Made by a program: the position numbers and the translations under genes
The notes under the pieces: model-generated
What the model was told of the DNA's origin: nothing
The model's input: the letters and a program-made list of their open reading frames with translations, nothing else
Database searches by the model: none
In this document: in pieces, positions 23,998 through 32,688 of the stretch
Layout of the letters: the number at the start of each line of letters is the position of its first letter
Numbering within the stretch: the first letter of the stretch is position 1
Assembly (NCBI GenBank): GCA_963807735.1
Contig: CAWEDI010000015.1
Coordinates: 1-64,000 of the forward strand
Source: Roseiarcus sp963807735
GTDB lineage: Bacteria; Pseudomonadota; Alphaproteobacteria; Rhizobiales; Beijerinckiaceae
Direction of reading: 5' to 3'
Length of the DNA: 64,000 bases

Positions 23998-24786
23998 CTA
24001 CTTGCTGATTTCGAACTCGGTCGCCTCGATCGACAGCGAGCCGACCATCGTCTTGATCGACACACGAAACGGCGCGAATACGTTGGCGCCGGCGACCGGG
24101 GCCAACCAGATTTCTAGGTCGCGGTTCTCGGCCATGAACTTGACCGCCGGCCGGTCCTTGCGGTGGCCGGAGATCGGCGCATAGCGAACCGAGCACATGG
24201 CGACCGGACCCTCGTAGCCCTTCGCGATCACTTTGCGTTCGCCGATCCAACCAAGCGTGAGGTTGAACCGGGTGTAGCCGTCGAAGATCGGCAGCGTGCG
24301 GTTGCACGCCTCGGGCGAAATGGCGAGCCCGGATTTCGTCGCCGGAAAAACGAAGGCGCCGACGGGATCAATCACGTTGCGGGTGTCTTCGGGCTTCAAG
24401 GCCACGCGGTCCGGGCTCTCGCTGTAGGGCGGCGCGACATCGACGGCGACGACCGCGTTGTTCTTCAGCGCCATTCGGATAGTGCGGGTCATCGTGGCGT
24501 TGGCGGCGGTGGTGGCGAAGGCGGCCGGCGAAACCCGTCCGTCGAGAATCGCGCCGTGTCCGCGCGAGGCGCCGCGGGAATTGTTGACGAGGCTGGCGAG
24601 CGCGTTCAACTTCGCCTGGCCGTCGAGGGCGTAAGTGGTCGGGGTCACCTCTTCGGTCACCGCCGCTGTGCCGATCGGCAGTCCCAACAGGGAGATCGCG
24701 TAGGTCACGCGCAGCGTTTCCGCCGACGCGGCCGCTGACCCCAAAACGGCGATCGCCAACAAGGCGCCGCCGAAACGAAGTCGCAT
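23998..24786 (-). CDS. exported DUF3108 protein
   Basis: 262 residues. A signal peptide is clear (MRLRFGGALLAIAVLGSAAA, cleavage after ASA). The mature protein has the DUF3108 pattern: repeated beta segments, YAISLLGLPIGTA near the start, and YTRFNLTLGWIGERKV, CSVRYAPISGHRK and LEIWLAPV towards the end. These periplasmic beta-rich proteins have no assigned function. Convergent with the DUF6496 gene, divergent from the acetyltransferase. Confidence 0.8.
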   Translation of the reverse strand: MRLRFGGALLAIAVLGSAAASAETLRVTYAISLLGLPIGTAAVTEEVTPTTYALDGQAKLNALASLVNNSRGASRGHGAILDGRVSPAAFATTAANATMTRTIRMALKNNAVVAVDVAPPYSESPDRVALKPEDTRNVIDPVGAFVFPATKSGLAISPEACNRTLPIFDGYTRFNLTLGWIGERKVIAKGYEGPVAMCSVRYAPISGHRKDRPAVKFMAENRDLEIWLAPVAGANVFAPFRVSIKTMVGSLSIEATEFEISK

Positions 24787-24933
24787 TCGTCACACTCCGT
24801 GATTCGGATTCCAAGTCCCGCATATCATCCGGCCACGGAAAAGCAGAAGTTCGGCCACCGCGCGAAAATTTTAGCAGGCGCCGCCTGTCAAGACCTTGCG
24901 GCGCGCGGGGCGGCGGACGTAACCTCTCCCGTC

Positions 24934-25440
24934 ATGGTGGAGACACTCATATCGGTTCGGATGGCGCGTCCCGGCGACGAAGAGGGAATCGCGCGCGTGC
25001 ATGACGCAGCGTGGCGCGACGCCTATCGCGGCGTGATCCCGGGCCGCGAGCTCGAACGCATGGTGCAGCGGCGCGGCCCGGCGTGGTGGCGCCAGGCGAT
25101 CCGGGCGGGAACGCGTCTCACCGTGCTCGACTTCGCCGACAGAATCGCCGGCTACGCCAGTTACGGGCGCAACCGCATGCCGGCGTTGCGCTACTCGGGC
25201 GAGATTTTTGAGCTTTATCTCACGCCGGAATATCAAGGCGTCGGCCTCGGCCAGCGCATGTTCGCGGCGGCGCGGGCGGATCTCGCCGCGCATGGATTCC
25301 CGACGTTCGTCGTCTGGGCGCTCGGCGGCAATGATCGCGCGATCGAGTTCTATCATCGTAGGGGTGGCGCAATCGTGCGCCGCGCGCGAGAGAGATTCGG
25401 CGAAGAAACGCGCGAGCGCATCGCCTTCGGCTTCGAGTAG
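24934..25440 (+). CDS. GNAT-family N-acetyltransferase
   Basis: 168 residues. GNAT fold: N-terminal strand ISVRMARPGDEEGIARVHDAAW, central FELYLTPEYQGVGLGQRMF with the acetyl-CoA loop QGVGLGQ, and VVWALGGNDRAIEFYHRRGG at the end. Transfers acetyl from acetyl-CoA to an unknown amine. It lies 31 bp upstream of the pyrophosphatase on the same strand, so the two may be co-transcribed. Confidence 0.87.
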   Translation: MVETLISVRMARPGDEEGIARVHDAAWRDAYRGVIPGRELERMVQRRGPAWWRQAIRAGTRLTVLDFADRIAGYASYGRNRMPALRYSGEIFELYLTPEYQGVGLGQRMFAAARADLAAHGFPTFVVWALGGNDRAIEFYHRRGGAIVRRARERFGEETRERIAFGFE

Positions 25441-25471
25441 CGCGCGCGAACTTTTTTTGAGGGTTAAACCC

Positions 25472-26026
25472 GTGAATCTGGACGCGATCAGCTACGGAGA
25501 AAAGGCGCCCGATGAAGTCAATGTCGTCATCGAGGTGCCGATCGGCGGCGAACCGATAAAATACGAAATGGACAAAGCGAGCGGCGCGCTGTTCGTCGAC
25601 CGTTTCCTGTACACGTCGATGCGCTACCCCGGCAATTACGGCTTCGTTCCGCATACGCTCTCCGACGACGGCGACCCTTGCGACGTGGTGGTCGCCAACA
25701 CCCGCGCGATCATTCCCGGCGCCGTGATAAAATGCCGCATCGTCGGCGTGCTCATCATGGAGGACGAGGCGGGCGGCGACGAGAAGCTGCTGGCGGTGCC
25801 GATCGCGAAACTGACGCAGCGCTACGCCAAGATCGCCAATTACACCGATCTGCCTGACATCACGCTGAAGCAAATCGAGCATTTTTTCGCGCATTACAAA
25901 GACCTCGAACCCAACAAGTGGGTAAGGATCGTCCGGTGGGGCGATGCGGAGGAGGCGCGCAGGCTCGTGACCCAAGGCATCGAGCGCGCGGCGGCGGCCA
26001 AGGCGGCGGCGAGTTCCTCCATTTGA
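25472..26026 (+). CDS. ppa: inorganic pyrophosphatase
   Basis: 184 residues with GTG start behind TTGAGGG. Family I soluble enzyme that hydrolyses pyrophosphate to two phosphates and so drives biosynthesis. Visible: VVIEVPIGGEPIKYEMDK, RFLYTSMRYPGNYGFVPHTL and the metal-binding signature DGDPCDVVV, which provides three aspartates. GTG is preferred to any upstream start because the family begins directly at this point. Confidence 0.94.
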   Translation: MNLDAISYGEKAPDEVNVVIEVPIGGEPIKYEMDKASGALFVDRFLYTSMRYPGNYGFVPHTLSDDGDPCDVVVANTRAIIPGAVIKCRIVGVLIMEDEAGGDEKLLAVPIAKLTQRYAKIANYTDLPDITLKQIEHFFAHYKDLEPNKWVRIVRWGDAEEARRLVTQGIERAAAAKAAASSSI

Positions 26027-26092
26027 TCGGCGCGTCCCGCACCGTCGTATAGGGAGCGCGGCGGCGAGCGGCGCGCTATCGGGGGAAGCGAC

Positions 26093-26782
26093 ATGAAGCG
26101 TTCGTTCATCGATGCGCGCATCGACGCGATGCTTGAATTTTGCGAGCGCCTGAGCGTGCGTCTTCCGCCGTTCGCGCGTTGGACGGAGGAGGACTACCGA
26201 GCCGATCCGGCGGCCGCTGAGCGCATCCTCGAAGGCGGCCTAGGCTGGAACGTCGTCGAGTTCCAGCCGGGCCAGTTCGCGGAACAGGGGCTCTGCGCGT
26301 TCACGTTGCGGATGGGCGATTGGCGCCATCTCAGCCACGGCCGCGGCCGGCTTTACGCGGAGAAGGCGCTGCTGGCGGAGAACGGTCAGCGCACACCGCA
26401 TCACTATCACATCGTCAAAACCGAGGACATCGTCAACCGCGGCGGCGCCAAGTTCGTCGTCGAGCTGGTCAAGGTCGACCGCGCCGGCGCGCCGCTGAAG
26501 GAGCGCGTTCGCGTCCTGAAGGACGTGAAGACGCTCGAACTCGCGCCCGGCGCCCGGGTGACGCTGGAGCCCGGCGAAAGCCTGACTCTAGAGCCGTTCG
26601 TCGCCCACGCGTTCTGGGCCGAAGGCGGAACGACGCTCGCCGGCGAGGTGTCGCTCGCCAACGACGACCGCAGCGACAATTATTTCCTGCCCGCTTTGCC
26701 GCCGCCGGCCCCGATCGTCGAGGACGCAGCGCCGCGCTATGTCACCGTCCGCGATCTGCCGAAGCTCGCCCCCGTCGCCTGA
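26093..26782 (+). CDS. D-lyxose ketol-isomerase family protein
   Basis: 229 residues. A cupin-type sugar isomerase that interconverts D-lyxose and D-xylulose in characterised members. Metal-binding residues are visible in TPHHYHIVKTEDIVNRGG (two His and Glu) and PFVAHAFWAEGG (His), and WNVVEFQPGQF and LYAEKALLAENGQRTPHHYH are family blocks. No pentose pathway genes are adjacent; it stands between pyrophosphatase and an ABC ATPase on the same strand. Confidence 0.8.
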   Translation: MKRSFIDARIDAMLEFCERLSVRLPPFARWTEEDYRADPAAAERILEGGLGWNVVEFQPGQFAEQGLCAFTLRMGDWRHLSHGRGRLYAEKALLAENGQRTPHHYHIVKTEDIVNRGGAKFVVELVKVDRAGAPLKERVRVLKDVKTLELAPGARVTLEPGESLTLEPFVAHAFWAEGGTTLAGEVSLANDDRSDNYFLPALPPPAPIVEDAAPRYVTVRDLPKLAPVA

Positions 26783-26848
26783 GTCCAGCGCAAATCGCTC
26801 GCCACACACGAGAACCCTCGCCATAATCGACGCGTCGCGGAGGGGCGC

Positions 26849-27586
26849 ATGGCGGAATTGGCGGTCGAGATGCGAGGCGTGCACAAATGGTTCGGCGCGT
26901 TCCATGTTCTGCGCAACATCGACCTCGACGTCGCGCGCGGCGAGCGCATCGTCATCTGCGGCCCCTCGGGATCGGGCAAATCGACGTTGATCCGCTGCAT
27001 CAATCGGCTTGAGGAGCACCAGCGCGGCGTGATCCGCGTCGACGGGGTCGAGCTGAAGCCCGACGTGCGCTCGATTCACGAGGTCCGGCGCGAAGTCGGG
27101 ATGGTGTTCCAGAACTTCAACCTATTTCCGCATCTGACAATCCTGGAGAATTGCACATTGGCGCCGATCTGGGTGCGCAAGCAGCCCAAGCGCGACGCCG
27201 AGGCGCTGGCGATGCGGTTCCTGGAGAAAGTCAAGATTCCCGAGCAGGCGAACAAATATCCGGGCCAGTTGTCCGGCGGCCAGCAGCAGCGCGTGGCGAT
27301 CGCCCGCGCGCTGTGCATGAACCCGAAGATCATGCTGTTCGACGAGCCGACCTCGGCGCTTGATCCGGAAATGGTCAAGGAAGTGCTCGACACCATGGTC
27401 GGCCTCGCGCGCGAAGGCATGACGATGCTGGTCGTCACGCATGAAATGGGTTTTGCGCGTCAGGTCGCCGACCGCGTGGTGTTCATGGATCGCGGCGAGA
27501 TCGTTGAAATGAATGCGCCCGAGCCGTTCTTCGCCGCGCCTCGGCACGAGCGGACGCGGCAGTTCCTCAGCCAGATTTTGCATTGA
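26849..27586 (+). CDS. polar amino-acid ABC transporter ATP-binding protein
   Basis: 245 residues. Powers uptake of polar amino acids in family members (GlnQ/AapP/BztD). Walker A GPSGSGKSTLIRCIN, Q-loop FQNFNLFPHLT, signature LSGGQQQRVAIARAL, Walker B IMLFDEPTSALDPEM and switch His in VVTHEMGFARQVA are intact, and the spacing is of the PAAT type. No permease or periplasmic binding gene is next to it on either side, so it is an orphan here and must work with components encoded elsewhere. Confidence 0.9.
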   Translation: MAELAVEMRGVHKWFGAFHVLRNIDLDVARGERIVICGPSGSGKSTLIRCINRLEEHQRGVIRVDGVELKPDVRSIHEVRREVGMVFQNFNLFPHLTILENCTLAPIWVRKQPKRDAEALAMRFLEKVKIPEQANKYPGQLSGGQQQRVAIARALCMNPKIMLFDEPTSALDPEMVKEVLDTMVGLAREGMTMLVVTHEMGFARQVADRVVFMDRGEIVEMNAPEPFFAAPRHERTRQFLSQILH

Positions 27587-27734
27587 CGGAGAGTGGCGGC
27601 CGACTTGGGAGGGCCCGGACTTCAGCCCCGATGCGCAAAATTTCGTGAAACCATTGCGCATAAACGATCGGTACACCGCGCAAGCCGCGTTTTTCCAGTA
27701 AGCATCTGTTCGTCTGACAGGGAGGCGAACCCAC

Positions 27735-28367
27735 ATGGAGCGCAAACTTTTCGGCGTGTTTTCAGGCACGCACCTCACGATCATGGCTTGCGCGGCTATC
27801 ATCGCGCCCACCGCGCTTTATGCAACGGTCTCTTACTCCAACGTCGCCATCGTTAATCCCAACACCGGAATCGTCGCTGCGGTGGATAAAAATCAGCGCT
27901 TGTATGTCCTGAATCCGCTTTCGCTTTACCGGGACGACCCGTCGTATCAGGTCGATATAGACGTCAGTAATTTAGGCAACTCGTGCGAAACCACGTACCA
28001 ATATACAGTGCCGGCGGGACAAGCGTTCATCATCACGGCGATGAGCGGCTATGAGCAGCAATTCTCGACAACATACTCTTATGCCGGCGCGTTCGTCTAT
28101 GATGGCGCAGGATGCGGAGGAACCCTGTTGACAAGCCATTTTTCTTCCGTTTCGTCGGCATCTCCGTCCGCGCCGGTGGCGGTGGATTTTGGCGTGGGAA
28201 TTCCGGTTCCGGCCGGATCGACGATCAGCGTATATTCGGACAACGATTTCGGGTACAAGCACATTCACGGCTTTCTCCTCCCGGCATCGTACATCACCGC
28301 CGGCCAACTTCAGGCGAAGTCAACGGCTGCGGACGTGGCGGCGAAACAGGCCAAGGTCCTGCACTAG
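27735..28367 (+). CDS. exported protein of unknown function
   Basis: 210 residues, not recognised. A hydrophobic stretch (HLTIMACAAIIAPTALYAT) near residues 13-30 suggests a signal peptide. The mature part is beta-rich and Ser/Thr/Tyr-rich, with only two cysteines (NSCETTYQY, GAGCGGTLL) that could pair. The DNA is noticeably less GC-rich and codon use is less biased than in neighbouring genes, so recent acquisition is plausible. It is flanked by an ABC ATPase and a convergent lipoprotein gene. Confidence 0.65.
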   Translation: MERKLFGVFSGTHLTIMACAAIIAPTALYATVSYSNVAIVNPNTGIVAAVDKNQRLYVLNPLSLYRDDPSYQVDIDVSNLGNSCETTYQYTVPAGQAFIITAMSGYEQQFSTTYSYAGAFVYDGAGCGGTLLTSHFSSVSSASPSAPVAVDFGVGIPVPAGSTISVYSDNDFGYKHIHGFLLPASYITAGQLQAKSTAADVAAKQAKVLH

Positions 28368-28452
28368 CGGCGAGCGCCGCCGGAGCGGCGCAAGGCGTGC
28401 GGAGACCGACGAGCGTAGCGTGCGCATGAACCTGCGCCACGCAACGCACTGG

Positions 28453-29619
28453 TCAGTGCGTGTCGTTCGCGGCGCCAATCCCGTCGAACGGCGCCGTCAC
28501 TACGCCAGCCGCAACAGCGCCGACCGCGTGGGTGGCGTTGATAGCCATCGCGCCGACAGTTTCGCCGAGGTTCGATCGCGCATCGGACAGCGCCTGACCG
28601 TTGGCGAGGCGGGCGCCGATCGCCCGCACGACATCGGCGCTGGCGAACTTGCTGTGCGCCGCGGGATCGTCGGTGGCGAGCGCGGTGAGATCGACGACGT
28701 GAACGTTGGCTTGCTCAAGCTCGCTGCGGAACGGCTCGCGCGTCGCGTCGACGGCCCCCAGGCGCGGCTCATCGCCGGCGATCAGTTGGGACAGGCCGAG
28801 CGCCTTGTCGTCTTGCGCGACGAAAAGCGTGACCGGCGCCGGTTTATGCCCGTTCTCGATCTCAGCGATCTGGCGGCGGAACACGTCGACGTCGATGTCG
28901 GGCGAGGCGAGCATGATGTTCTTGATCTTGTCGGGCAGCCCGCGATCGCGGATCGCCATCTGCCGCAGCGCCTCGACGGCGACGAAATTGCCGAGGGAAT
29001 GGGCGAGCACCGAAATCTCTTTCACCTCGGGATCGTCCGCCAACGCCTGTAAGACGGCTTCGAGCCCATCGCGTGAATAGTTGGCGCTCTCGCGGTCGTA
29101 GAGATATTCGAGCGCCCGGCCGCGCGACGGCCAGGTGAACAGCACCGGCACGACATCGGCCCCGGAATCGTGCGCGACCTGCGCGAAACGATAGACCGCC
29201 TCCTCGAAGCGGGTGTTGTAGCCGTGGACGAAAATCAGCGCATGATGGGCGTGATTGGCGGCGATCCTCTTGTGGAAAACCGCCTTCGCCTCGCCCAGCT
29301 CCATGCGGTCGGCGCGCAGTGTGACGAAATCGAGCGCGGGATTGCCAGGCAGCTGTGTCGGCCACTGCACGTCGCCGATCTTGCGGACCGCGTCGGGCGG
29401 TATCGAGACCGAAATGTCGGCGAAGCGCAGGCCGCGCCCGCGCTCGCCGCCGAACATCACGCCCTGCGGCGCGTCGACGGGCGCGCGGGTGGTCGCCACG
29501 AGCATGTCGACGCGCGAGGCGCCGGCGACGCTCGCCTCAACGGCGACAAGATTGCCTTCGGGTCGTCCCGCGCAGGCTGCGAGCGCAAAAGCCAGCGCGA
29601 GAACGACGACTGGCCGCAT
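28453..29619 (-). CDS. DUF900 alpha/beta-hydrolase lipoprotein
   Basis: 388 residues. A lipoprotein signal (VVLALAFALAACAG, lipobox LAAC) should anchor it in the envelope. The DUF900 hydrolase core shows HHALIFVHGYNTRFEEAVYR, PVLFTWPSRGRALEYLYDR, and the nucleophile elbow in ISVLAHSLGNFVAVEALRQ with the serine about residue 210. Substrate unknown; members may act as esterases or lipases. Its start lies one base from the stop of the upstream DUF937 gene, so they are co-transcribed. Confidence 0.85.
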   Translation of the reverse strand: MRPVVVLALAFALAACAGRPEGNLVAVEASVAGASRVDMLVATTRAPVDAPQGVMFGGERGRGLRFADISVSIPPDAVRKIGDVQWPTQLPGNPALDFVTLRADRMELGEAKAVFHKRIAANHAHHALIFVHGYNTRFEEAVYRFAQVAHDSGADVVPVLFTWPSRGRALEYLYDRESANYSRDGLEAVLQALADDPEVKEISVLAHSLGNFVAVEALRQMAIRDRGLPDKIKNIMLASPDIDVDVFRRQIAEIENGHKPAPVTLFVAQDDKALGLSQLIAGDEPRLGAVDATREPFRSELEQANVHVVDLTALATDDPAAHSKFASADVVRAIGARLANGQALSDARSNLGETVGAMAINATHAVGAVAAGVVTAPFDGIGAANDTH

Positions 29620-29620
29620 C

Positions 29621-30466
29621 TCAGGCCGAGGATTTCGGCGAGAGCGCGAATGCGTAGTCCGACGTCGGTGGGTTGAAGCCGGCGTCCGGGGGCTTTGGCT
29701 GACTCTTCATCCAGTAATAGTAACCGCCCGCCGCGACGATCACAACAATGATGAGGACAATGAGCCAAGTCGGAAAGCCGCCGGAGGGCGCCGGCGGAGG
29801 CGGAGGCGGGGCGGAGCGCGGCGGCGGCGCCGTATATTGCGGAGGCGGCGCGACCGGCGAAGGCGGCGGCGGCGCGGGACGCACAGGCGGAGGGGGGGCC
29901 GGAGGCGGAGGCGGAGGCGCGGCCGCCGCGGGCGCGACGCCGGCGCCGACGAGACCCGACAAGCGCGCCGGCACGGCCGAGAAAATGGCGGCCTTCTGGG
30001 CCAACAGCAGCGTGCGGATCGAATCGGCGTCCGACCACAGCGACGGGTCTTGCTGACCGATCACCGCCACCGCCGCCTGCTCGACGGCGCCCAACGCCGG
30101 CATCGCGGCTTCGATCGGCGTCTCGACGAAATCGGCGAGGCCGTTGGCGAGCCGGTCGCGCACGCCCTGCCCCAGCACCGGCTTCAGCGCATTGGCCCCT
30201 TCGTTGAGCGGTTGAAAATCCCTCGACTCCAGCGCGCGGCGCAGACGCTCGATCGCGTTGGGATCGGAATTGGAGACCGCGTCGCTCAACGCTTTCGCGC
30301 CGCCGTCGTGGTCGAGCGAAGCAACAAACGCGGCGAGCAGCGCAGGAATCGCCGCGTCGATGAAGGTCTTGCCCTGGCGGTCGTCCATGCCGACCGTCGA
30401 GGCCAACTGGCGCGCGACGTCCGGCGACAACACCTGCGCTATCTGCTCTCTCAGATCGACGTCCAT
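29621..30466 (-). CDS. DUF937 protein with proline-rich stalk and C-terminal membrane helix
   Basis: 281 residues. The N-terminal 150 or so residues form a helical DUF937 domain (QIAQVLSPDVARQLASTVGM, FIDAAIPALLAAFV). A long linker of repeated Pro and Ala follows (residues about 180-230), then a single hydrophobic segment FPTWLIVLIIVVIVAAGGYY that would anchor the protein in the inner membrane. The DNA of the linker is a run of GGC/GGA-type repeats. DUF937 proteins include YidB; no activity is known. Pairs with the DUF900 lipoprotein. Confidence 0.8.
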   Translation of the reverse strand: MDVDLREQIAQVLSPDVARQLASTVGMDDRQGKTFIDAAIPALLAAFVASLDHDGGAKALSDAVSNSDPNAIERLRRALESRDFQPLNEGANALKPVLGQGVRDRLANGLADFVETPIEAAMPALGAVEQAAVAVIGQQDPSLWSDADSIRTLLLAQKAAIFSAVPARLSGLVGAGVAPAAAAPPPPPPAPPPPVRPAPPPPSPVAPPPQYTAPPPRSAPPPPPPAPSGGFPTWLIVLIIVVIVAAGGYYYWMKSQPKPPDAGFNPPTSDYAFALSPKSSA

Positions 30467-30578
30467 GCGCTTCCCCTCCCAATCTTTTTCGGCGCGCCCC
30501 TCGTGGGGGACGCCTGATGCAAATCATACCGCCGACGCCCCGCAATGCAATGCGGCGTGCCCCAACGAACTCCAGCGC

Positions 30579-32018
30579 CTACGCGAACGTGTAGGCGGTC
30601 TTGACGGTCGTGTAGAACTCGACCGCATAACGACCCTGCTCGCGCGCGCCGAGGCTGGAGCCTTTGCGACCGCCGAACGGCGCGTGATAGTCGACGCCGG
30701 CGGTCGGCAGATTGACCATCGTCATCCCCGCTTCGATGTTGCGCTTGAAGTGGCTGGCGTATTTGAGGCTTGTCGTGCAGATGCCGGCGCACAGGCCGAA
30801 CTCGGTGTCGTTGGCGAGCTCCAGCGCGTGCTCATAAGATTTGGCGGGGATCATCGCAGCCACCGGACCAAATATTTCCTCGCGCGAAATGCGCATGTCG
30901 TTGGAGGCGTCAACAAACAAGGCCGGCGCCATATAGAAGCCGGGCGTCTCGCGGTTGAGCCGTTCGCCGCCGAGCTTCAGCTTCGCGCCCTCGCCCTTGC
31001 CGATCTCCACGTAACTCAAGTCCTGATCGAGCTGACCTTGATCGACTACCGGGCCGATATGCACGCCAGGCTTGACCGCATCATCGACGACGAGCCCCCG
31101 GATGCGATCGGCGAGCGCGTCGGCGAAGCGATTGTAGACGCCCTCGGTGACGATGAGCCGCGACGAGGCCGTGCAACGCTGGCCGGTCGAGAAATAGGCG
31201 CCGTTGACCGCGCTCTCGACGGCGACCTTCACGTCGGCGTCGTCGAGCACGACGAGCGGGTTCTTGCCGCCCATCTCCAACTGAAACTTGCGCATGCGCG
31301 TGGCGCAAGCCGCCGCGACGCGCTTGCCGGTCGCCACCGAGCCGGTGAACGAGATCGCGTCGATCCCAGGATGATCGAGCATCGCCTGCCCGACCGTCGA
31401 CCCCCGCCCCATCACCAGGTTGAACACGCCCTTCGGCGCGCCGGCGCGGACGATGATCTCGGCGAGTGCGTGCGCGCAGCCCGGAACCAGATCGGCGGGC
31501 TTGAACAGCACCGTGTTGCCGTAGGCCAGCGCGGGCGCGATCTTCCACGAAGGGATGGCGATCGGGAAGTTCCACGGCGCGATGATGCCGATGACGCCGA
31601 CCGGCTCGCGCGTCACTTCGATGTCGACGCCGGGGCGGACGCTGGCGAATTTCTCGCCGGGCGTGCGCAACGTCTCGGCGGCGAAGAACTCGAAGATTTG
31701 CCCGGCGCGAGCGGCCTCGCCGATCGCCTCCGGCAGCGTCTTGCCCTCCTCACGGGCGAGCAGGCGGCCGAGCTCCTCCTTGCGCGCGGCGATCTCCAAC
31801 GCGACCTTCAGCAACAGGTCGTGGCGCTCCTGCGGCGTCGTGCGCGCCCAACCATGCAGCGCCGCGCGGGCCGCGTTGACCGCCTCGTCAACCTGGGCGC
31901 CGCTCGCCTGCGCGTACTCGCCGACGAGGTCGTCCGTGTTGGAGGGATTGATGTTGCGCGTGACGCCCACGCCGTCGGTCCATTCGCCGGCGATGTAGTT
32001 CTTGTGCAGGTTGCTCAT
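30579..32018 (-). CDS. aldehyde dehydrogenase, 2-oxoglutarate semialdehyde type
   Basis: 479 residues, NAD(P)-dependent. WNFPIAIPSWKIAPALAYGN, ISFTGSVATG, the active-site Glu in FQLEMGGKNPLVV and the catalytic Cys in YFSTGQRCTASSRL are intact. The ending VDYHAPFGGRKGSSLGAREQ, with FYTTVKTAYTF, is characteristic of the 2,5-dioxopentanoate (2-oxoglutarate semialdehyde) dehydrogenase branch involved in sugar-acid catabolism. No such pathway genes are near, so the substrate is uncertain. Confidence 0.85.
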   Translation of the reverse strand: MSNLHKNYIAGEWTDGVGVTRNINPSNTDDLVGEYAQASGAQVDEAVNAARAALHGWARTTPQERHDLLLKVALEIAARKEELGRLLAREEGKTLPEAIGEAARAGQIFEFFAAETLRTPGEKFASVRPGVDIEVTREPVGVIGIIAPWNFPIAIPSWKIAPALAYGNTVLFKPADLVPGCAHALAEIIVRAGAPKGVFNLVMGRGSTVGQAMLDHPGIDAISFTGSVATGKRVAAACATRMRKFQLEMGGKNPLVVLDDADVKVAVESAVNGAYFSTGQRCTASSRLIVTEGVYNRFADALADRIRGLVVDDAVKPGVHIGPVVDQGQLDQDLSYVEIGKGEGAKLKLGGERLNRETPGFYMAPALFVDASNDMRISREEIFGPVAAMIPAKSYEHALELANDTEFGLCAGICTTSLKYASHFKRNIEAGMTMVNLPTAGVDYHAPFGGRKGSSLGAREQGRYAVEFYTTVKTAYTFA

Positions 32019-32073
32019 AGGGTCCTCGGCGGAACAGGTCGGCGGCTCATATAGGGCCTCCGAAGCCGCGCGT

Positions 32074-32688
32074 CTAAGCGTTCCTGCCCGTGGGGTAGAG
32101 ATCCTCGGGCCGGTCGATGTCCCGGGTGACGCCGATGTCGGCCACTTCGACGGTCGCGATCTGCTCTGGGGCCAATCCTTGGATGAGCCCCCGCGCGCCC
32201 TCGTCGCCCGAGAGGCGGCCGACGTCGGCGAACAACGCGCGGCTCAGCAGCACCGGATTGCCGCGCCGCCCGGCATACAGCGGCATCGCCGCTTGCGCGT
32301 CCGGCGCGGCGAGGAAGCCGTCGATCAGCGCGTCCACGACCCCCGTCGCGACTTCCGGCATGTCGCCGAGCAACACGACGGCGCCGGCGACGCTGGCCGG
32401 CAAGGCGGCGACGCCAACCCGCAGCGACGTCGCGAGCCCCCGGGCGAAATCCGGGTTGTCGACAAAACGCACGTCGAGCCCGGCGAGCGCCGCTTCCACT
32501 TCGGCGCGCGCGTGACCGGTGACGACGATCACCGGCCGCGCCCTCGACGCAAGCGCGGCCCTCACAGCCCAGCGCACCAGCGGCTCGCCGCGGTAGTCAG
32601 CGACGAGCTTGGTCGGCTCGGCGCCGCCGGCGGCGCGATAGCGCGAGGCGCGGCCTGCGGCCAGCACCAACGTCGCCACCTCAGCCAT
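32074..32688 (-). CDS. mocA: molybdenum cofactor cytidylyltransferase (MocA-like)
   Basis: 204 residues. NTP-transferase fold: LVLAAGRASRYR at the N-terminus, KLVADYRGEPLVRWAVRAAL, PDFARGLATSLRVG, LLGDMPEV and GRRGNPVLLSRALF. MocA adds CMP to the molybdenum cofactor for xanthine-dehydrogenase-type enzymes. The ATG overlaps the end of the molybdopterin-binding gene by eight bases, so it is the last gene of a four-gene set including both halves of XdhC. A NicB/related nucleotidyltransferase is the alternative. Confidence 0.85.
   Translation of the reverse strand: MAEVATLVLAAGRASRYRAAGGAEPTKLVADYRGEPLVRWAVRAALASRARPVIVVTGHARAEVEAALAGLDVRFVDNPDFARGLATSLRVGVAALPASVAGAVVLLGDMPEVATGVVDALIDGFLAAPDAQAAMPLYAGRRGNPVLLSRALFADVGRLSGDEGARGLIQGLAPEQIATVEVADIGVTRDIDRPEDLYPTGRNA

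Noticed and set aside
29748..30056. Glycine-rich frame on the plus strand
   Set aside because: It is the complement of the proline-rich linker in the DUF937 gene.
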